NCBI GenBank assembly: GCA_017645945.1
Contig: JAGCNL010000028.1
Location: 62,001 to 126,000 of the forward strand
Length of the DNA stretch: 64,000 nucleotides
Source of the DNA: Salinivirgaceae bacterium
GTDB lineage: Bacteria; Bacteroidota; Bacteroidia; Bacteroidales; SZUA-534
Direction of reading: 5' to 3'
A model generated the notes under the pieces. That model had not been told where the DNA came from and made no database searches. It worked only from the letters and a program-made list of their open reading frames with translations. Made by a program: the position numbers and the translations under genes. Shown here one piece after another: positions 8,363-16,442 of this stretch (its first letter is position 1; each line of letters opens with the position of its first letter).

Positions 8363-9222
8363 TTCTTTGCCGATGGTTTATTGGTGTCAGAAACAGTTAT
8401 TGTGTCGGCTTTCGGCTTTCTGAAAAAGAACAGCCAAACGCCAAGCGCGATGAACGGCAGACTCAACAATTGACCCATATCGAGCGTCATCGCCTCTTCA
8501 AATTCTTCCTGTACCTCTTTCCCAAACTCGATGATGAACCGTGATGTGAAAACAAGCATCAGGAACAGACCGAAAATCTTGCCGTTCAGCAAGTTGGGGT
8601 AATTTTTGTGGTAGTACCACAGCAGCACACCAAATATTATAAGGTAGCATATGGCCTCGTAGAGTTGTGACGGGTGCCGCGGAAGCATATCAACCCGCTG
8701 AAACACAATGCCCCAGTCGCTCTGCGTTGGGCGGCCGATGATTTCGGAATTCATAAAGTTGCCGAAGCGGATGAACACGCCGACAAGCGGAACGGGCATT
8801 ACCAAGCGGTCGGCCATCCAAAGGTAATCGACTTTGTAGCGACGGCAGAACAAGTAGAGTCCTATCAAAATGCCGATGGCGCCGCCGTGGCTTGCAAGAC
8901 CTTGGTAGCCAATGAATTTCCAACTTCCGTCTGCCATCTGTTTTATCGGCAGAAGCATTTCGGCAATGTGGTGCAGGTAGTAGCCAGGCTCGTAAAACAG
9001 GCAGTGTCCCACACGCGCGCCGATTATCAGGCCGATGACGATGAACCAAGTGAACTTGTCGATGAAATCGCGCGGTTTGCCCTCACGCATCACCAACTTG
9101 TTGATAATGAAGTAGGCTGCCACCAGTCCCGCCACATATAAAATCGAGTAGTAGCGGAAACTGACGCTTCCGATTGTGAACCAAATAGGGTCGGGATTCC
9201 AGATGATTGACAAAAGGTTCAT
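8359..9222 (-). CDS. lgt: Prolipoprotein diacylglyceryl transferase
   Basis: A 287-aa polytopic inner-membrane enzyme that moves diacylglycerol from phosphatidylglycerol to the lipobox cysteine of prolipoproteins. The Lgt signature FIRFGNFMNSEIIG (150-163) gives the residues equivalent to E. coli Arg143, Asn146 and Glu151, and the conserved His is in LASHGGAIG (His112). About seven membrane segments can be seen. It lies 12 nt downstream of the C1B peptidase and overlaps the GH5 gene by 4 nt. Essential function and normal length make this assignment secure. Confidence 0.95.
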   Translation of the reverse strand: MNLLSIIWNPDPIWFTIGSVSFRYYSILYVAGLVAAYFIINKLVMREGKPRDFIDKFTWFIVIGLIIGARVGHCLFYEPGYYLHHIAEMLLPIKQMADGSWKFIGYQGLASHGGAIGILIGLYLFCRRYKVDYLWMADRLVMPVPLVGVFIRFGNFMNSEIIGRPTQSDWGIVFQRVDMLPRHPSQLYEAICYLIIFGVLLWYYHKNYPNLLNGKIFGLFLMLVFTSRFIIEFGKEVQEEFEEAMTLDMGQLLSLPFIALGVWLFFFRKPKADTITVSDTNKPSAKK

Positions 9223-9234
9223 TCTGTGTATCTA

Positions 9235-10434
9235 TCAGAGTTTCAGTTTTTTCTTGATATCGTTTGGCACGGCATTCTTGTGCACAACCACTGTCAGCGT
9301 TTTGTAGCGGTAGAAGTTTTCCGACATATAAATATAGCCGTCGAACGGATTTGTGGTGTCCCACGAGTTTTTAACCTTGAAGTAGCGAGTACCGTTTTTG
9401 TCTGTCAGATAACCAGTTAAGTGCATTCCGTGGTCGTCGGTGGTTTCAAAGTTATCGAAAGCCGCCTGACGCATCTCAACGGTGATTTCTTTTTCAGGCA
9501 CCAACTCGTTGAACAGTTTCGATTTCTTCTTCTTTCCGTCTTGGTCGAACCTTGCGCGGTCGGTTCCTTTCATATCTTCTTCGCTCAAGTCGGGCACAAT
9601 AGCGATTCCGTTGTCCCACGAGAATCCTTTTTCCGTAACATCACCGCCCCAAAGCACCGTGTAGCCTTTGTCGAGAGCGTTGAACGCGATGTTGGTCAAC
9701 TCGTCAAGCGACACGTTGTAAACCTCGCCAAGTTCCCAGTTGTCCTCAACTTCCATTATAAACCGAGAGTAGAGTGGGTGGTGTGTCAGCGATGTGAATT
9801 CGACATAGTCATCGGTGTTGATTCCCAATTTGTCGCGGAATTCGGCAGGGGTGTATTTCTTGCCTTCGTATTCAAAATTGTCAGGAATTACGCCAAGGTA
9901 AGCGGTCAGGATGCCGTCGAATCCTTCCAGCCAGGCGGTCGAGAGTTTCCCGTTCGGATTTTCGATGATGGCTTCGATGTAGGCCTTCAGTGCGGCGTCC
10001 ATCTCGTTGTTCATATGCTTTTCAGAGCCGTAGTTGAGGCCGTTGTAGACCGATTGAGGAACAATTCCGTACTCTTTGATGCGGTTGAAAACGTTGCAGC
10101 CCTCGGCGCCCGAGCCGAATTTCTTCGAGCCGTTCCATCTAACATAGTCGATGGCGCGGTTGTGGTAGTCGCGGTTTACAATGAACATTTCCGATAGGTC
10201 GTACTCGCCTTTCCCTGTCCGCATCAGTTCCGATTCAATGAACGAAATGCCCGAAAATGACCAGCAAGTGCCTGATTTATATTGGTTTTTTACCGATGTT
10301 GTCGGCAGGTCAACCTTCAGCTCGAATTGATAAATCGAGTCCATTTTTGCCTTTTCCTGTGCCGATGCCGTTGTGGCCAACATTCCAGCAGCTATTGTCA
10401 GAATGGCTGTTGCACAAATTTGTATTGATTTCAT
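9235..10434 (-). CDS. Secreted C1B cysteine peptidase (bleomycin hydrolase / PepC-like)
   Basis: A 399-aa papain-fold peptidase with a clear signal peptide ending at TTASA-Q, so it acts in the periplasm or outside rather than in the cytosol as classic PepC does. The catalytic triad fits Cys57 in SGTCWSFSG, His335 in DHGMHLTG and Asn356 in KVKNSWD. It probably works as an aminopeptidase on peptides. A secreted form of bleomycin hydrolase is common in Bacteroidales. It is 15 nt downstream of the 78-aa membrane protein and upstream of lgt. Confidence 0.87.
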   Translation of the reverse strand: MKSIQICATAILTIAAGMLATTASAQEKAKMDSIYQFELKVDLPTTSVKNQYKSGTCWSFSGISFIESELMRTGKGEYDLSEMFIVNRDYHNRAIDYVRWNGSKKFGSGAEGCNVFNRIKEYGIVPQSVYNGLNYGSEKHMNNEMDAALKAYIEAIIENPNGKLSTAWLEGFDGILTAYLGVIPDNFEYEGKKYTPAEFRDKLGINTDDYVEFTSLTHHPLYSRFIMEVEDNWELGEVYNVSLDELTNIAFNALDKGYTVLWGGDVTEKGFSWDNGIAIVPDLSEEDMKGTDRARFDQDGKKKKSKLFNELVPEKEITVEMRQAAFDNFETTDDHGMHLTGYLTDKNGTRYFKVKNSWDTTNPFDGYIYMSENFYRYKTLTVVVHKNAVPNDIKKKLKL

Positions 10435-10449
10435 TTCGTGATATTTAGT

Positions 10450-10686
10450 TTAGATTGTTGTGTTGTCAATTTTAAGGTTTGAGAATTTGCTGTTTTCTTT
10501 TTCCCACGCCTTTTTCTGCTCGAGCGCGTCCATCGCTTTCACGCACATAATGCCGCGTTTTTTCATTTCCTTGTTGTGTCCCACGTGTGTTTCGGGGAAT
10601 GGTTTCTTTCTGAAAATCAGATTGAAACACAATCCAATCAAGGCAATTCCAACAACGACCGCAGTAAGTGCTAAAGTGGCTAACAT
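10450..10686 (-). CDS. Small single-span membrane protein
   Basis: A 78-aa protein with one N-terminal membrane segment (about residues 3-24) and a basic, then acidic, cytosolic tail. The tail includes HVGHNKEMKKRGIMCVK; a similar 'GHN.eM.k.Gi.C' core is, as I recall, conserved in short Bacteroidota proteins of unknown function. It starts 5 nt after the BY-kinase stop, so it is certainly co-transcribed with it. No function is assigned. Confidence 0.65.
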   Translation of the reverse strand: MLATLALTAVVVGIALIGLCFNLIFRKKPFPETHVGHNKEMKKRGIMCVKAMDALEQKKAWEKENSKFSNLKIDNTTI

Positions 10687-10691
10687 CTTTT

Positions 10692-13196
10692 TTATGCTTT
10701 AAAAATGTTGTTTGGTGTAATGAATTCGATAAACCGCTTGATAACCGACGGCTTTTTGTGGCGGCGCGAGTCGGTGTAGTAGCCGTCGCCGTAATAACTG
10801 TTACCATAGCCATAACCGTAGCCATAGCCGTACCCGTAACCATAACCGTAGCCATAGCCGTACCCGTAGCGGCGGCCGTATCCGTAACCGCTGTAGCCGT
10901 ATTTGCCGTTGATTTTGGCATCGTTGAGCAGAATGTTGTAGTCGGGCACGTTCTTGTTTTTGTTCAAGTCGTTCACAATCTCGATTGAGTTCAGGAAACT
11001 GTAGCCCTGACGCAGCACGAAAATGTTGGTGTCGGCGTATTTCGCCAACAGCATTGCATCGGCCACAAGCCCGATAGGCGGAGTGTCGATGATAATGTAG
11101 TCGAACCGTTTTTTCGCTTCTTCAAATAAATGCGCCAATGCATCAGACTCAATCAGTTGCGCAGGGTTGGGCGGAACGGGACCAGGAAGTATTACCCACA
11201 GGTTGTCGAATCTTGTCTTGATAATTATGTCGTCGATTTTGCTTTTACCAATCAGATAGGTCGATACGCCGACGCTGTTGTCCATCTTGAAAATCTTCTG
11301 AATCTGCGGTTTGCGAAGGTCGAGCCCCATAAGTAAAGTTTTTTTGTTGGTCATTGCTAAAACTGATGCCAAGTTGCTTGTGCAGAACGATTTACCCTCG
11401 CCGCTGAATGTCGATGTTACAAGAATTGTTTTCGATTCCTTGTCAGGCACCAAGTACTGCACGTTGGTTTTTATGGTGCGGAACGATTCGGAAATCACCG
11501 AACGCGGATTATCGAAAATCACAAGGTCGTTGTCTTCAGTGTTGTGTCCAACAATGCCGATAATCGGTGTTTTGGTCCGTTTCTCAATGTCCTCACGACT
11601 TCTGATTCGGTTGTTGAAGAAGTTGACGAGAATGATTATTCCGATAGGAATGGCCATGCCTAACAGCAAGGCAACCATATAGTTGAAACTTGTTTTAGGT
11701 TTTATGCGGGCGGCCATATCGGGGCGTGCATAGTCGAGCACCTGCGCATCGGCAGTGTTGGCTGCGCGTTTCAGTCCCGCTTCAGCGCGTTTCTCAAGCA
11801 AATAGGTGTAAATCTTGTCGTTGACGTTGAACATACGGTTGATGTTCATCAACTTGCGCTCGTTCGACGGCAGTTTCTCAATCTGTTGGCTGACTTCGGC
11901 AATGCGCTCGTCAATGTCTTTGATTGCTATATTGTTGGTTTTCGATAAGTTAACCACATTTTCTAAAATGAGTAGTTTCAAAGCATCAATCTGCGACTCA
12001 ATTAAATCGAGTTTTGGATTCGACTTCACCGATTGTGCTTTCAGGCCCATCTGCTCTTCGTTCAGCGAGTTAAGTCGCATAATGAAGTTTATCAGCAGTT
12101 GGTCGCGGATACCAACGGCTGTCGGCACAATCACACTTTGAGTATTCTGTTTATCTTTAAGATATTCAGTAATATAATCATAATATTTCTGCTCAACAAG
12201 AAGTTCCGCCTTTTGAGTGTTCAGGTCTTCGTATTGTTTGTAAAGCAACTGGCCCTCTTGCGTGATGTTGATAATCATGTTTTTAGTGCGGAAATCCTGC
12301 AAGTGGCTGCCGGTAACGTCAAGCGAGTCCATCACCGATTCAATCTGCTCGTCGATAAATGCGATGGTGTTGGCCACCACATCGTTTTTCTTGTTCAGTC
12401 CGTAGCGAATGTACACTTCGGTCAGTTTGTTTAGGTAGTCGCAAACCTCGTCGGGCATAAAGCCTGTTGCGGTCAGAATCAGAATGGTGCTTTTCTGGTC
12501 CGACTGCTCAATGGCCACGCCGTTACGGTACTTGTTAACCAACGCGCTGTGGCTGTTGATGGTGACATCGTACTCGCCTGGATTCTCGTCGTAGAATCGT
12601 TCGGGGTTGCGAATCAGCACTTTAAATTTAAAATCATTGTTTTCGAATGTGTCACCGAAATTAATCACCGTGTCAATCTCGCGTGGTTCGTAATTGATTG
12701 TATACTCACATCTCAAACGATATTTTTGATCTGATAAAATCTTGATGTTCAGCGGAATATTGTAGCCTTGCGCGTGCGATGTGTCGGGAATCAGGTTCAG
12801 TTGGTCGGGCAGATACCGCTGTATGGTGTGGATGCGTCCGTGACGGTGGTAACTGACACCGAAATCGAGTTCCGAAATAACCTCATCGTTAATCAGATAC
12901 GACTTTAGGATACCAATCTGGTTTTGAATGTTCACGCCCGTGTTGAGCGTGTTCATTGTCTGGATGATATCTTTTGCATCGACACGATTCGATTTCTTAT
13001 CCTCTTCGTTTACCAAAATTGTCGAACTAACTCTGTAAACGGGTGTGGTATAACGGTTTACCAAGTATGCGACGCAGATGCTCAAAAAGCACGAAATGAC
13101 AAACCACTGCCAATTGGCCAAGCCAATCATCAGGTACCGCTTGATGTCGGCACCATTGTCATCTTGCTGATTTATATTGTTTTGCTTGTTATCCAT
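10692..13196 (-). CDS. Wzc-like polysaccharide co-polymerase / BY-family tyrosine autokinase
   Basis: An 834-aa inner-membrane protein. Two membrane segments (about 30-48 and 506-526) flank a long periplasmic Wzz-type domain with coiled coil. The cytosolic C-terminus holds the BY-kinase: Walker A STFSGEGKS (Lys602), Walker A' LLMGLDLRKP (621-630) and Walker B DYIIIDTPP (699-707). BY-kinases control polymerisation and export of capsule or exopolysaccharide by autophosphorylating a C-terminal tyrosine cluster. Here that cluster is extreme, with 19 tyrosines between 766 and 807, including eleven consecutive Tyr-Gly pairs at 777-798. The gene follows the Wza-like lipoprotein by 5 nt. Confidence 0.92.
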   Translation of the reverse strand: MDNKQNNINQQDDNGADIKRYLMIGLANWQWFVISCFLSICVAYLVNRYTTPVYRVSSTILVNEEDKKSNRVDAKDIIQTMNTLNTGVNIQNQIGILKSYLINDEVISELDFGVSYHRHGRIHTIQRYLPDQLNLIPDTSHAQGYNIPLNIKILSDQKYRLRCEYTINYEPREIDTVINFGDTFENNDFKFKVLIRNPERFYDENPGEYDVTINSHSALVNKYRNGVAIEQSDQKSTILILTATGFMPDEVCDYLNKLTEVYIRYGLNKKNDVVANTIAFIDEQIESVMDSLDVTGSHLQDFRTKNMIINITQEGQLLYKQYEDLNTQKAELLVEQKYYDYITEYLKDKQNTQSVIVPTAVGIRDQLLINFIMRLNSLNEEQMGLKAQSVKSNPKLDLIESQIDALKLLILENVVNLSKTNNIAIKDIDERIAEVSQQIEKLPSNERKLMNINRMFNVNDKIYTYLLEKRAEAGLKRAANTADAQVLDYARPDMAARIKPKTSFNYMVALLLGMAIPIGIIILVNFFNNRIRSREDIEKRTKTPIIGIVGHNTEDNDLVIFDNPRSVISESFRTIKTNVQYLVPDKESKTILVTSTFSGEGKSFCTSNLASVLAMTNKKTLLMGLDLRKPQIQKIFKMDNSVGVSTYLIGKSKIDDIIIKTRFDNLWVILPGPVPPNPAQLIESDALAHLFEEAKKRFDYIIIDTPPIGLVADAMLLAKYADTNIFVLRQGYSFLNSIEIVNDLNKNKNVPDYNILLNDAKINGKYGYSGYGYGRRYGYGYGYGYGYGYGYGYGYGYGNSYYGDGYYTDSRRHKKPSVIKRFIEFITPNNIFKA
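10811..10870 (-). repeat. 30-bp tandem repeat encoding the Tyr-Gly tail
   Basis: Two head-to-tail 30-bp units (10811-10840 and 10841-10870) are nearly identical, differing at one base. They lie inside a longer degenerate array of TAY-GGN codons. The unit is a multiple of three, so copy-number change would add or remove five Tyr-Gly pairs without a frameshift. Confidence 0.85.
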
Positions 13197-13201
13197 AAGC
13201 G

Positions 13202-13975
13202 CTATTTTTTCAGATAACTGATGTACAGAATAAGTGTTGCGGTAACCGACAACGACGACAGAATCACGCTTAACAGCGGTGAGTTGGCTGCAACGGTCTT
13301 TGAGCGGGTCGGTTTCACGTAGATTACATCGTTAGGTTTGAGCCAAAAATATGGATTGGCCACAAAGTCGGAATGCAGCAGGTTAAGTGTCTCAGCCTTA
13401 GTATTTTCGGCTTCTTTGCGAAGGACTATCACGTGTTGGCGGTCAGCATTCGGGGTGCAGTCGCCTGCCATACCCAAGGCGTCGAAAAGATTCACCTCGC
13501 GTTGGGTAAACGTGTAGGTTCCTGGCCTTGCCACTTCGCCCAACACCGTGATGTCGTAGTTCAGCAGTCTGACTGCCACCACCACATTCGCAATGTATTC
13601 GTCTATCTTGCTTTGAATCAAATCTCTGGCTTCGTTCAGTGTGAGCCCTGCCAACTTCACATCGCCAATCATCGGGAATTTGATATTTCCTTCGGGGTCA
13701 ATCATATAGCCCTGCAATGCAAGAAATTCGCGTGTTGAGCCCATTCGGTCATCGCGATAGTAGATGCCCAAATCGCTAATGTTGGCACCTATCAAATTGA
13801 TATACAAGTTGTCGCCTGTGCGCAGGACAATTTCCTGATTTTTCGATGTCGAAATGGTGTCGGAAGTTTTTTCGTACTTATCCTGAATGTAGACGAGATT
13901 TTTGTATTTCACGCAACAACTTGACATAAAGAATGTTGCCGATATGATTGCCGCAAATGATAGTATTCGTCGCAC
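13202..13975 (-). CDS. Wza-like polysaccharide export lipoprotein
   Basis: A 257-aa outer-membrane export protein with the Poly_export and SLBB-type region (TGDNLYINLIGAN... then DITVLGEVARPGTYTF, typical of SLBB) and a C-terminal membrane helix. I start it at GTG 13975, giving MRRILSFAAIISATFF followed by MSSC, a good SPII signal. The open frame extends further upstream to a TTG at 14011, but that codon lies in the TATCTTTG promoter box. The protein should form the outer-membrane channel partner of the downstream kinase. Unlike in capsule loci, no glycosyltransferase follows. Confidence 0.85.
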   Translation of the reverse strand: MRRILSFAAIISATFFMSSCCVKYKNLVYIQDKYEKTSDTISTSKNQEIVLRTGDNLYINLIGANISDLGIYYRDDRMGSTREFLALQGYMIDPEGNIKFPMIGDVKLAGLTLNEARDLIQSKIDEYIANVVVAVRLLNYDITVLGEVARPGTYTFTQREVNLFDALGMAGDCTPNADRQHVIVLRKEAENTKAETLNLLHSDFVANPYFWLKPNDVIYVKPTRSKTVAANSPLLSVILSSLSVTATLILYISYLKK

Positions 13976-14000
13976 GTCTTTAAATTCTATAGTTAACCTA

Positions 14001-14008
14001 CAAAGATA
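14001..14008 (-). promoter_or_regulatory. -7 box of the wza-like operon
   Basis: TATCTTTG on the minus strand, 25 nt before the GTG start. It decides the start codon, because upstream in-frame codons would not be transcribed. No clear -33 TTG was found. Confidence 0.65.
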
Positions 14009-14058
14009 CAATTTCTTTTGTTTGGTAAGGTGCGCGAAGGCGGCTTATTGGCGAGTTT

Positions 14059-14916
14059 TCAAACTTTTTTGTCGATGAACTGAAAATTGTTGGTGAACAG
14101 TATATGGTTTACGGCTTCGTTCAGTGCGCTGGACACTTTGTGGATGTAGCGGTGGTTTCGGTAGGCCGCGACCCATTGCACACCTTTGGCGGTGCTGAAC
14201 AGGAAAATCTCATCGGCTTCGTTAATGTCTTCCTGCATTATAAGCGCTTCATCGTCAATATTATATCCCGCAAGTTCGGCGGCGGTCGCAAGCACGTTGC
14301 GCATCACGTCAAGGCGTGCGCCAATCTCAAGCGGCGGTGTCAGTATTTTCCCGTTTTGCACGACGGCCACAGCAGTGTCGGTGGCGCTAACAATGAAGCC
14401 CATATCGGTTAAGAGCAGCATATCGTCGAATTTGCGGCTTGCGGCTGCGGATTTTGCCATACCGTTCACAAGTTGGCAGAACTGGTTGAGTTGGTATGGG
14501 CTGTGGACGGTGACGTAGGCCTCATCGAAAACATCGATAAGCAGGCCTTTGCGGTTTAGTTCATACGGCCCAGGACTGGCTTCTTGGCTTGTGAAAATGG
14601 TTTCGGTTGCACCATTTTCGGGGTTGCGTGCAAGTGTCAGCCTTACGTTGGCGGCTTGAAACAGTTTGTTGCGCGTCAACAGGCCGCTGATTTGTGCCGT
14701 GACAAAACCTATATTAAAATAGTCTGGTAGTTTGAATTTCAGTATATTGGCATTCTGCGTCAGAATCTCAAGATGCTTGTCAAGCAAGATTGGTTTGGCG
14801 GCATTGGCGCGGATGTCTTCGTTCAAAACCACACCTTGGCCCGAAAGCAGCCACGGCATCGAACCGAAAAGCACATCTTCTTCTTTTACAAAACTTTGAT
14901 TGACTGATATATACAT
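14059..14916 (-). CDS. Class IV aminotransferase-fold protein lacking the PLP lysine
   Basis: A 285-aa homologue of aminodeoxychorismate lyase (PabC) and branched-chain aminotransferases. The fold is supported by the N-terminal substrate loop, the SPYQLNQFCQLVNGMAK helix (139-155) and the KILTPPLEIGARLDVMRN stretch, which matches the 'TP.l..G..R..v' family motif. An ungapped alignment with the usual LKTLNxLPxxLA segment puts Asn144 where the PLP Schiff-base lysine belongs. The conserved Glu and Asn of the 'G.v.E...sN.f' motif fall on Ser177 and Ala182. It is therefore probably not a normal PLP enzyme. It is the last gene of the pheT operon, 10 nt after the rhomboid gene. Confidence 0.75.
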   Translation of the reverse strand: MYISVNQSFVKEEDVLFGSMPWLLSGQGVVLNEDIRANAAKPILLDKHLEILTQNANILKFKLPDYFNIGFVTAQISGLLTRNKLFQAANVRLTLARNPENGATETIFTSQEASPGPYELNRKGLLIDVFDEAYVTVHSPYQLNQFCQLVNGMAKSAAASRKFDDMLLLTDMGFIVSATDTAVAVVQNGKILTPPLEIGARLDVMRNVLATAAELAGYNIDDEALIMQEDINEADEIFLFSTAKGVQWVAAYRNHRYIHKVSSALNEAVNHILFTNNFQFIDKKV

Positions 14917-14926
14917 TGAAGGAAAT

Positions 14927-15529
14927 CTACGGAATTATCTTCTCAATAAACCTGACAATCATATCTGGTCTGAAAATCAGCGGATAAACGAATCCGAACA
15001 CCGCACCGTAGAAGTGCGCGTCGTGTGCCACGTTGTCCATTCCTCGCTTGCCCATAACATACGAATACGCAAGGTAGAGCGCGCCGAAAAGAACGCCAGG
15101 AATAGGTATCACGCCGAAAAACAGAATTTTGTTCAGCGGGTCGAACAGAATGCAGGCGAATGTCACAGCGGCCACGCCACCTGATGCGCCAATGGCACTG
15201 TAGTTGTAGTTATCTTTCTGTTTGATAAGCGAATATATGCATGCGGCCACAATTCCTCCAAAATATAATCCGATAAAAAGCAGCGTGGCGTTCTGCGCGA
15301 AAAGCATATGAAAATAGTAGACGGCTACATCGGCAAACGAATAGAAAACCAGCATGTTAACAATCAGGTGTGTCCAATCGGCATGCAGAAAGGCGTGAGT
15401 AACAAGCCTATACCACTGGTTTCGGTGGACAATCTGATAAGGGTTGAAATCGTACTTGAACAGAAGTTCAGGCCGCTTGAATGCGGTGTATGATACTAGA
15501 AATGTTACCGCAATTATTAGTAAAACCAT
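14927..15529 (-). CDS. Rhomboid-family intramembrane serine protease
   Basis: A 200-aa six-helix membrane protease. The catalytic Ser116 is in the GASGG motif, and the catalytic His is most likely His172 in VAHDAHFYGAVFGF. The L1/TM2 region RLVTHAFLHADWTHLIVNM has the HxxxN-type arrangement of active rhomboids. It would cleave transmembrane substrates in the inner membrane; substrates are unknown. It sits 6 nt after the DUF1987 gene in the pheT operon. Confidence 0.9.
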   Translation of the reverse strand: MVLLIIAVTFLVSYTAFKRPELLFKYDFNPYQIVHRNQWYRLVTHAFLHADWTHLIVNMLVFYSFADVAVYYFHMLFAQNATLLFIGLYFGGIVAACIYSLIKQKDNYNYSAIGASGGVAAVTFACILFDPLNKILFFGVIPIPGVLFGALYLAYSYVMGKRGMDNVAHDAHFYGAVFGFVYPLIFRPDMIVRFIEKIIP

Positions 15530-15535
15530 TGATTG

Positions 15536-15910
15536 TCAGCTTTTTGGACAAAACTCGAACGGAATGCTCAAAATTGATGCGAAATCGAGCCCCAAACGAA
15601 GCATATCTTCGTCAATCTTCTCGTACGACCACTCAATCGACAAGTTGCGTCCTGCCTTGTAGAGTTTGTCGAGTTGCGTCATGATCTCGAACACAAGATG
15701 GTGCGATGCCGAGCTCAAATACTTGAAAAAGAATTTGCATTGGCAGTTGTTCAGTGCGCAGTCGGGTGCTGCAATCCATTCAATTACAGGAGTGTAGGTG
15801 GCCAGTGCGTTTTCGGGCGTAGAGCAGCCGCTGATGATGAAAATCGACAGGTCAGAGTCAATCATCACTTCTGGGGTGTCATCCGTACTATCAAATTTCA
15901 AATAGTTCAA
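15536..15910 (-). CDS. SiaC-like regulatory phosphoprotein (DUF1987)
   Basis: A 124-aa protein with the DUF1987/SiaC pattern: an ISGCSTPENALATYTPVIEW box (27-46), a Ser-rich turn YLSSASHH (64-71) and WSYEKIDEDMLRLG (94-107). In Pseudomonas aeruginosa SiaC is a phosphorylation-switched partner protein, set by the kinase SiaB and the PP2C phosphatase SiaA, that controls the diguanylate cyclase SiaD. The phosphoacceptor there lies in the equivalent Ser/Thr-rich turn. No kinase gene is adjacent here, but a SpoIIE/PP2C-type phosphatase lies about 40 kb away (55310-57934). It is 6 nt from both neighbours. Confidence 0.82.
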   Translation of the reverse strand: MNYLKFDSTDDTPEVMIDSDLSIFIISGCSTPENALATYTPVIEWIAAPDCALNNCQCKFFFKYLSSASHHLVFEIMTQLDKLYKAGRNLSIEWSYEKIDEDMLRLGLDFASILSIPFEFCPKS

Positions 15911-15916
15911 AGCCTT

Positions 15917-16438
15917 TTATTTTAGTTCCGACAAAATCGTTGTGTAAATATCGTAATTTTCCAAACCAAAAAGCACGAAGGTCACTTTTTTTATTGATGG
16001 CATTTCGTTCAGGCACTCTACAACCTGATTTATAGCAATTTGTGCGGCTTCTTTTTTCGGATATCTGTAAACGCCTGTGCTGATGGCGGGGAAGGCGATG
16101 GTTTGAACACCGTTTGCAACTGCCACTTCCATTGATTTTCGGTAGCAGCTTGCAAGTTTTTCGGGTTCGCCGTGATTGCCGCCGTGCCAAATGGGTCCGA
16201 CGGTGTGAATCACATGCCGCGCCGGCAGATTGTAGCCGCCAGTAATCTTTGCATCGCCTGTATCACAGCCATTTAGCTTGATGCATTCGTCGAGCAGTTT
16301 AGGCCCTGCGGCACGATGAATTGCTCCGTCAACGCCACCACCGCCTAAAAGCGAGTTGTTGGCAGCGTTCACAATGGCATCAACATCAAGTTTAGTGATG
16401 TCGCCCTCAATTATGGTAATCCGTTCTTTTACAGACAT
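15917..16438 (-). CDS. Macrodomain protein (YmdB-type O-acetyl-ADP-ribose deacetylase)
   Basis: A 173-aa single macrodomain. The ADP-ribose-binding loops are clear: [22 protein letters not shown] with the catalytic-type Asn-Ala-Ala-Asn, and [12 protein letters not shown]. This is the bacterial YmdB/AF1521-like class, which removes acetyl from O-acetyl-ADP-ribose or ADP-ribose from acidic residues. It starts 4 nt after the pheT stop, so it is co-expressed with an essential tRNA synthetase. No ADP-ribosyltransferase was seen in the window. Confidence 0.92.
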   Translation of the reverse strand: MSVKERITIIEGDITKLDVDAIVNAANNSLLGGGGVDGAIHRAAGPKLLDECIKLNGCDTGDAKITGGYNLPARHVIHTVGPIWHGGNHGEPEKLASCYRKSMEVAVANGVQTIAFPAISTGVYRYPKKEAAQIAINQVVECLNEMPSIKKVTFVLFGLENYDIYTTILSELK

Positions 16439-16442
16439 TTAT

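Noticed and set aside
9421..10197. 258-codon open frame opposite the C1B peptidase
   Set aside because: The minus-strand peptidase has its full catalytic triad and signal peptide. The opposite frame has no such features.
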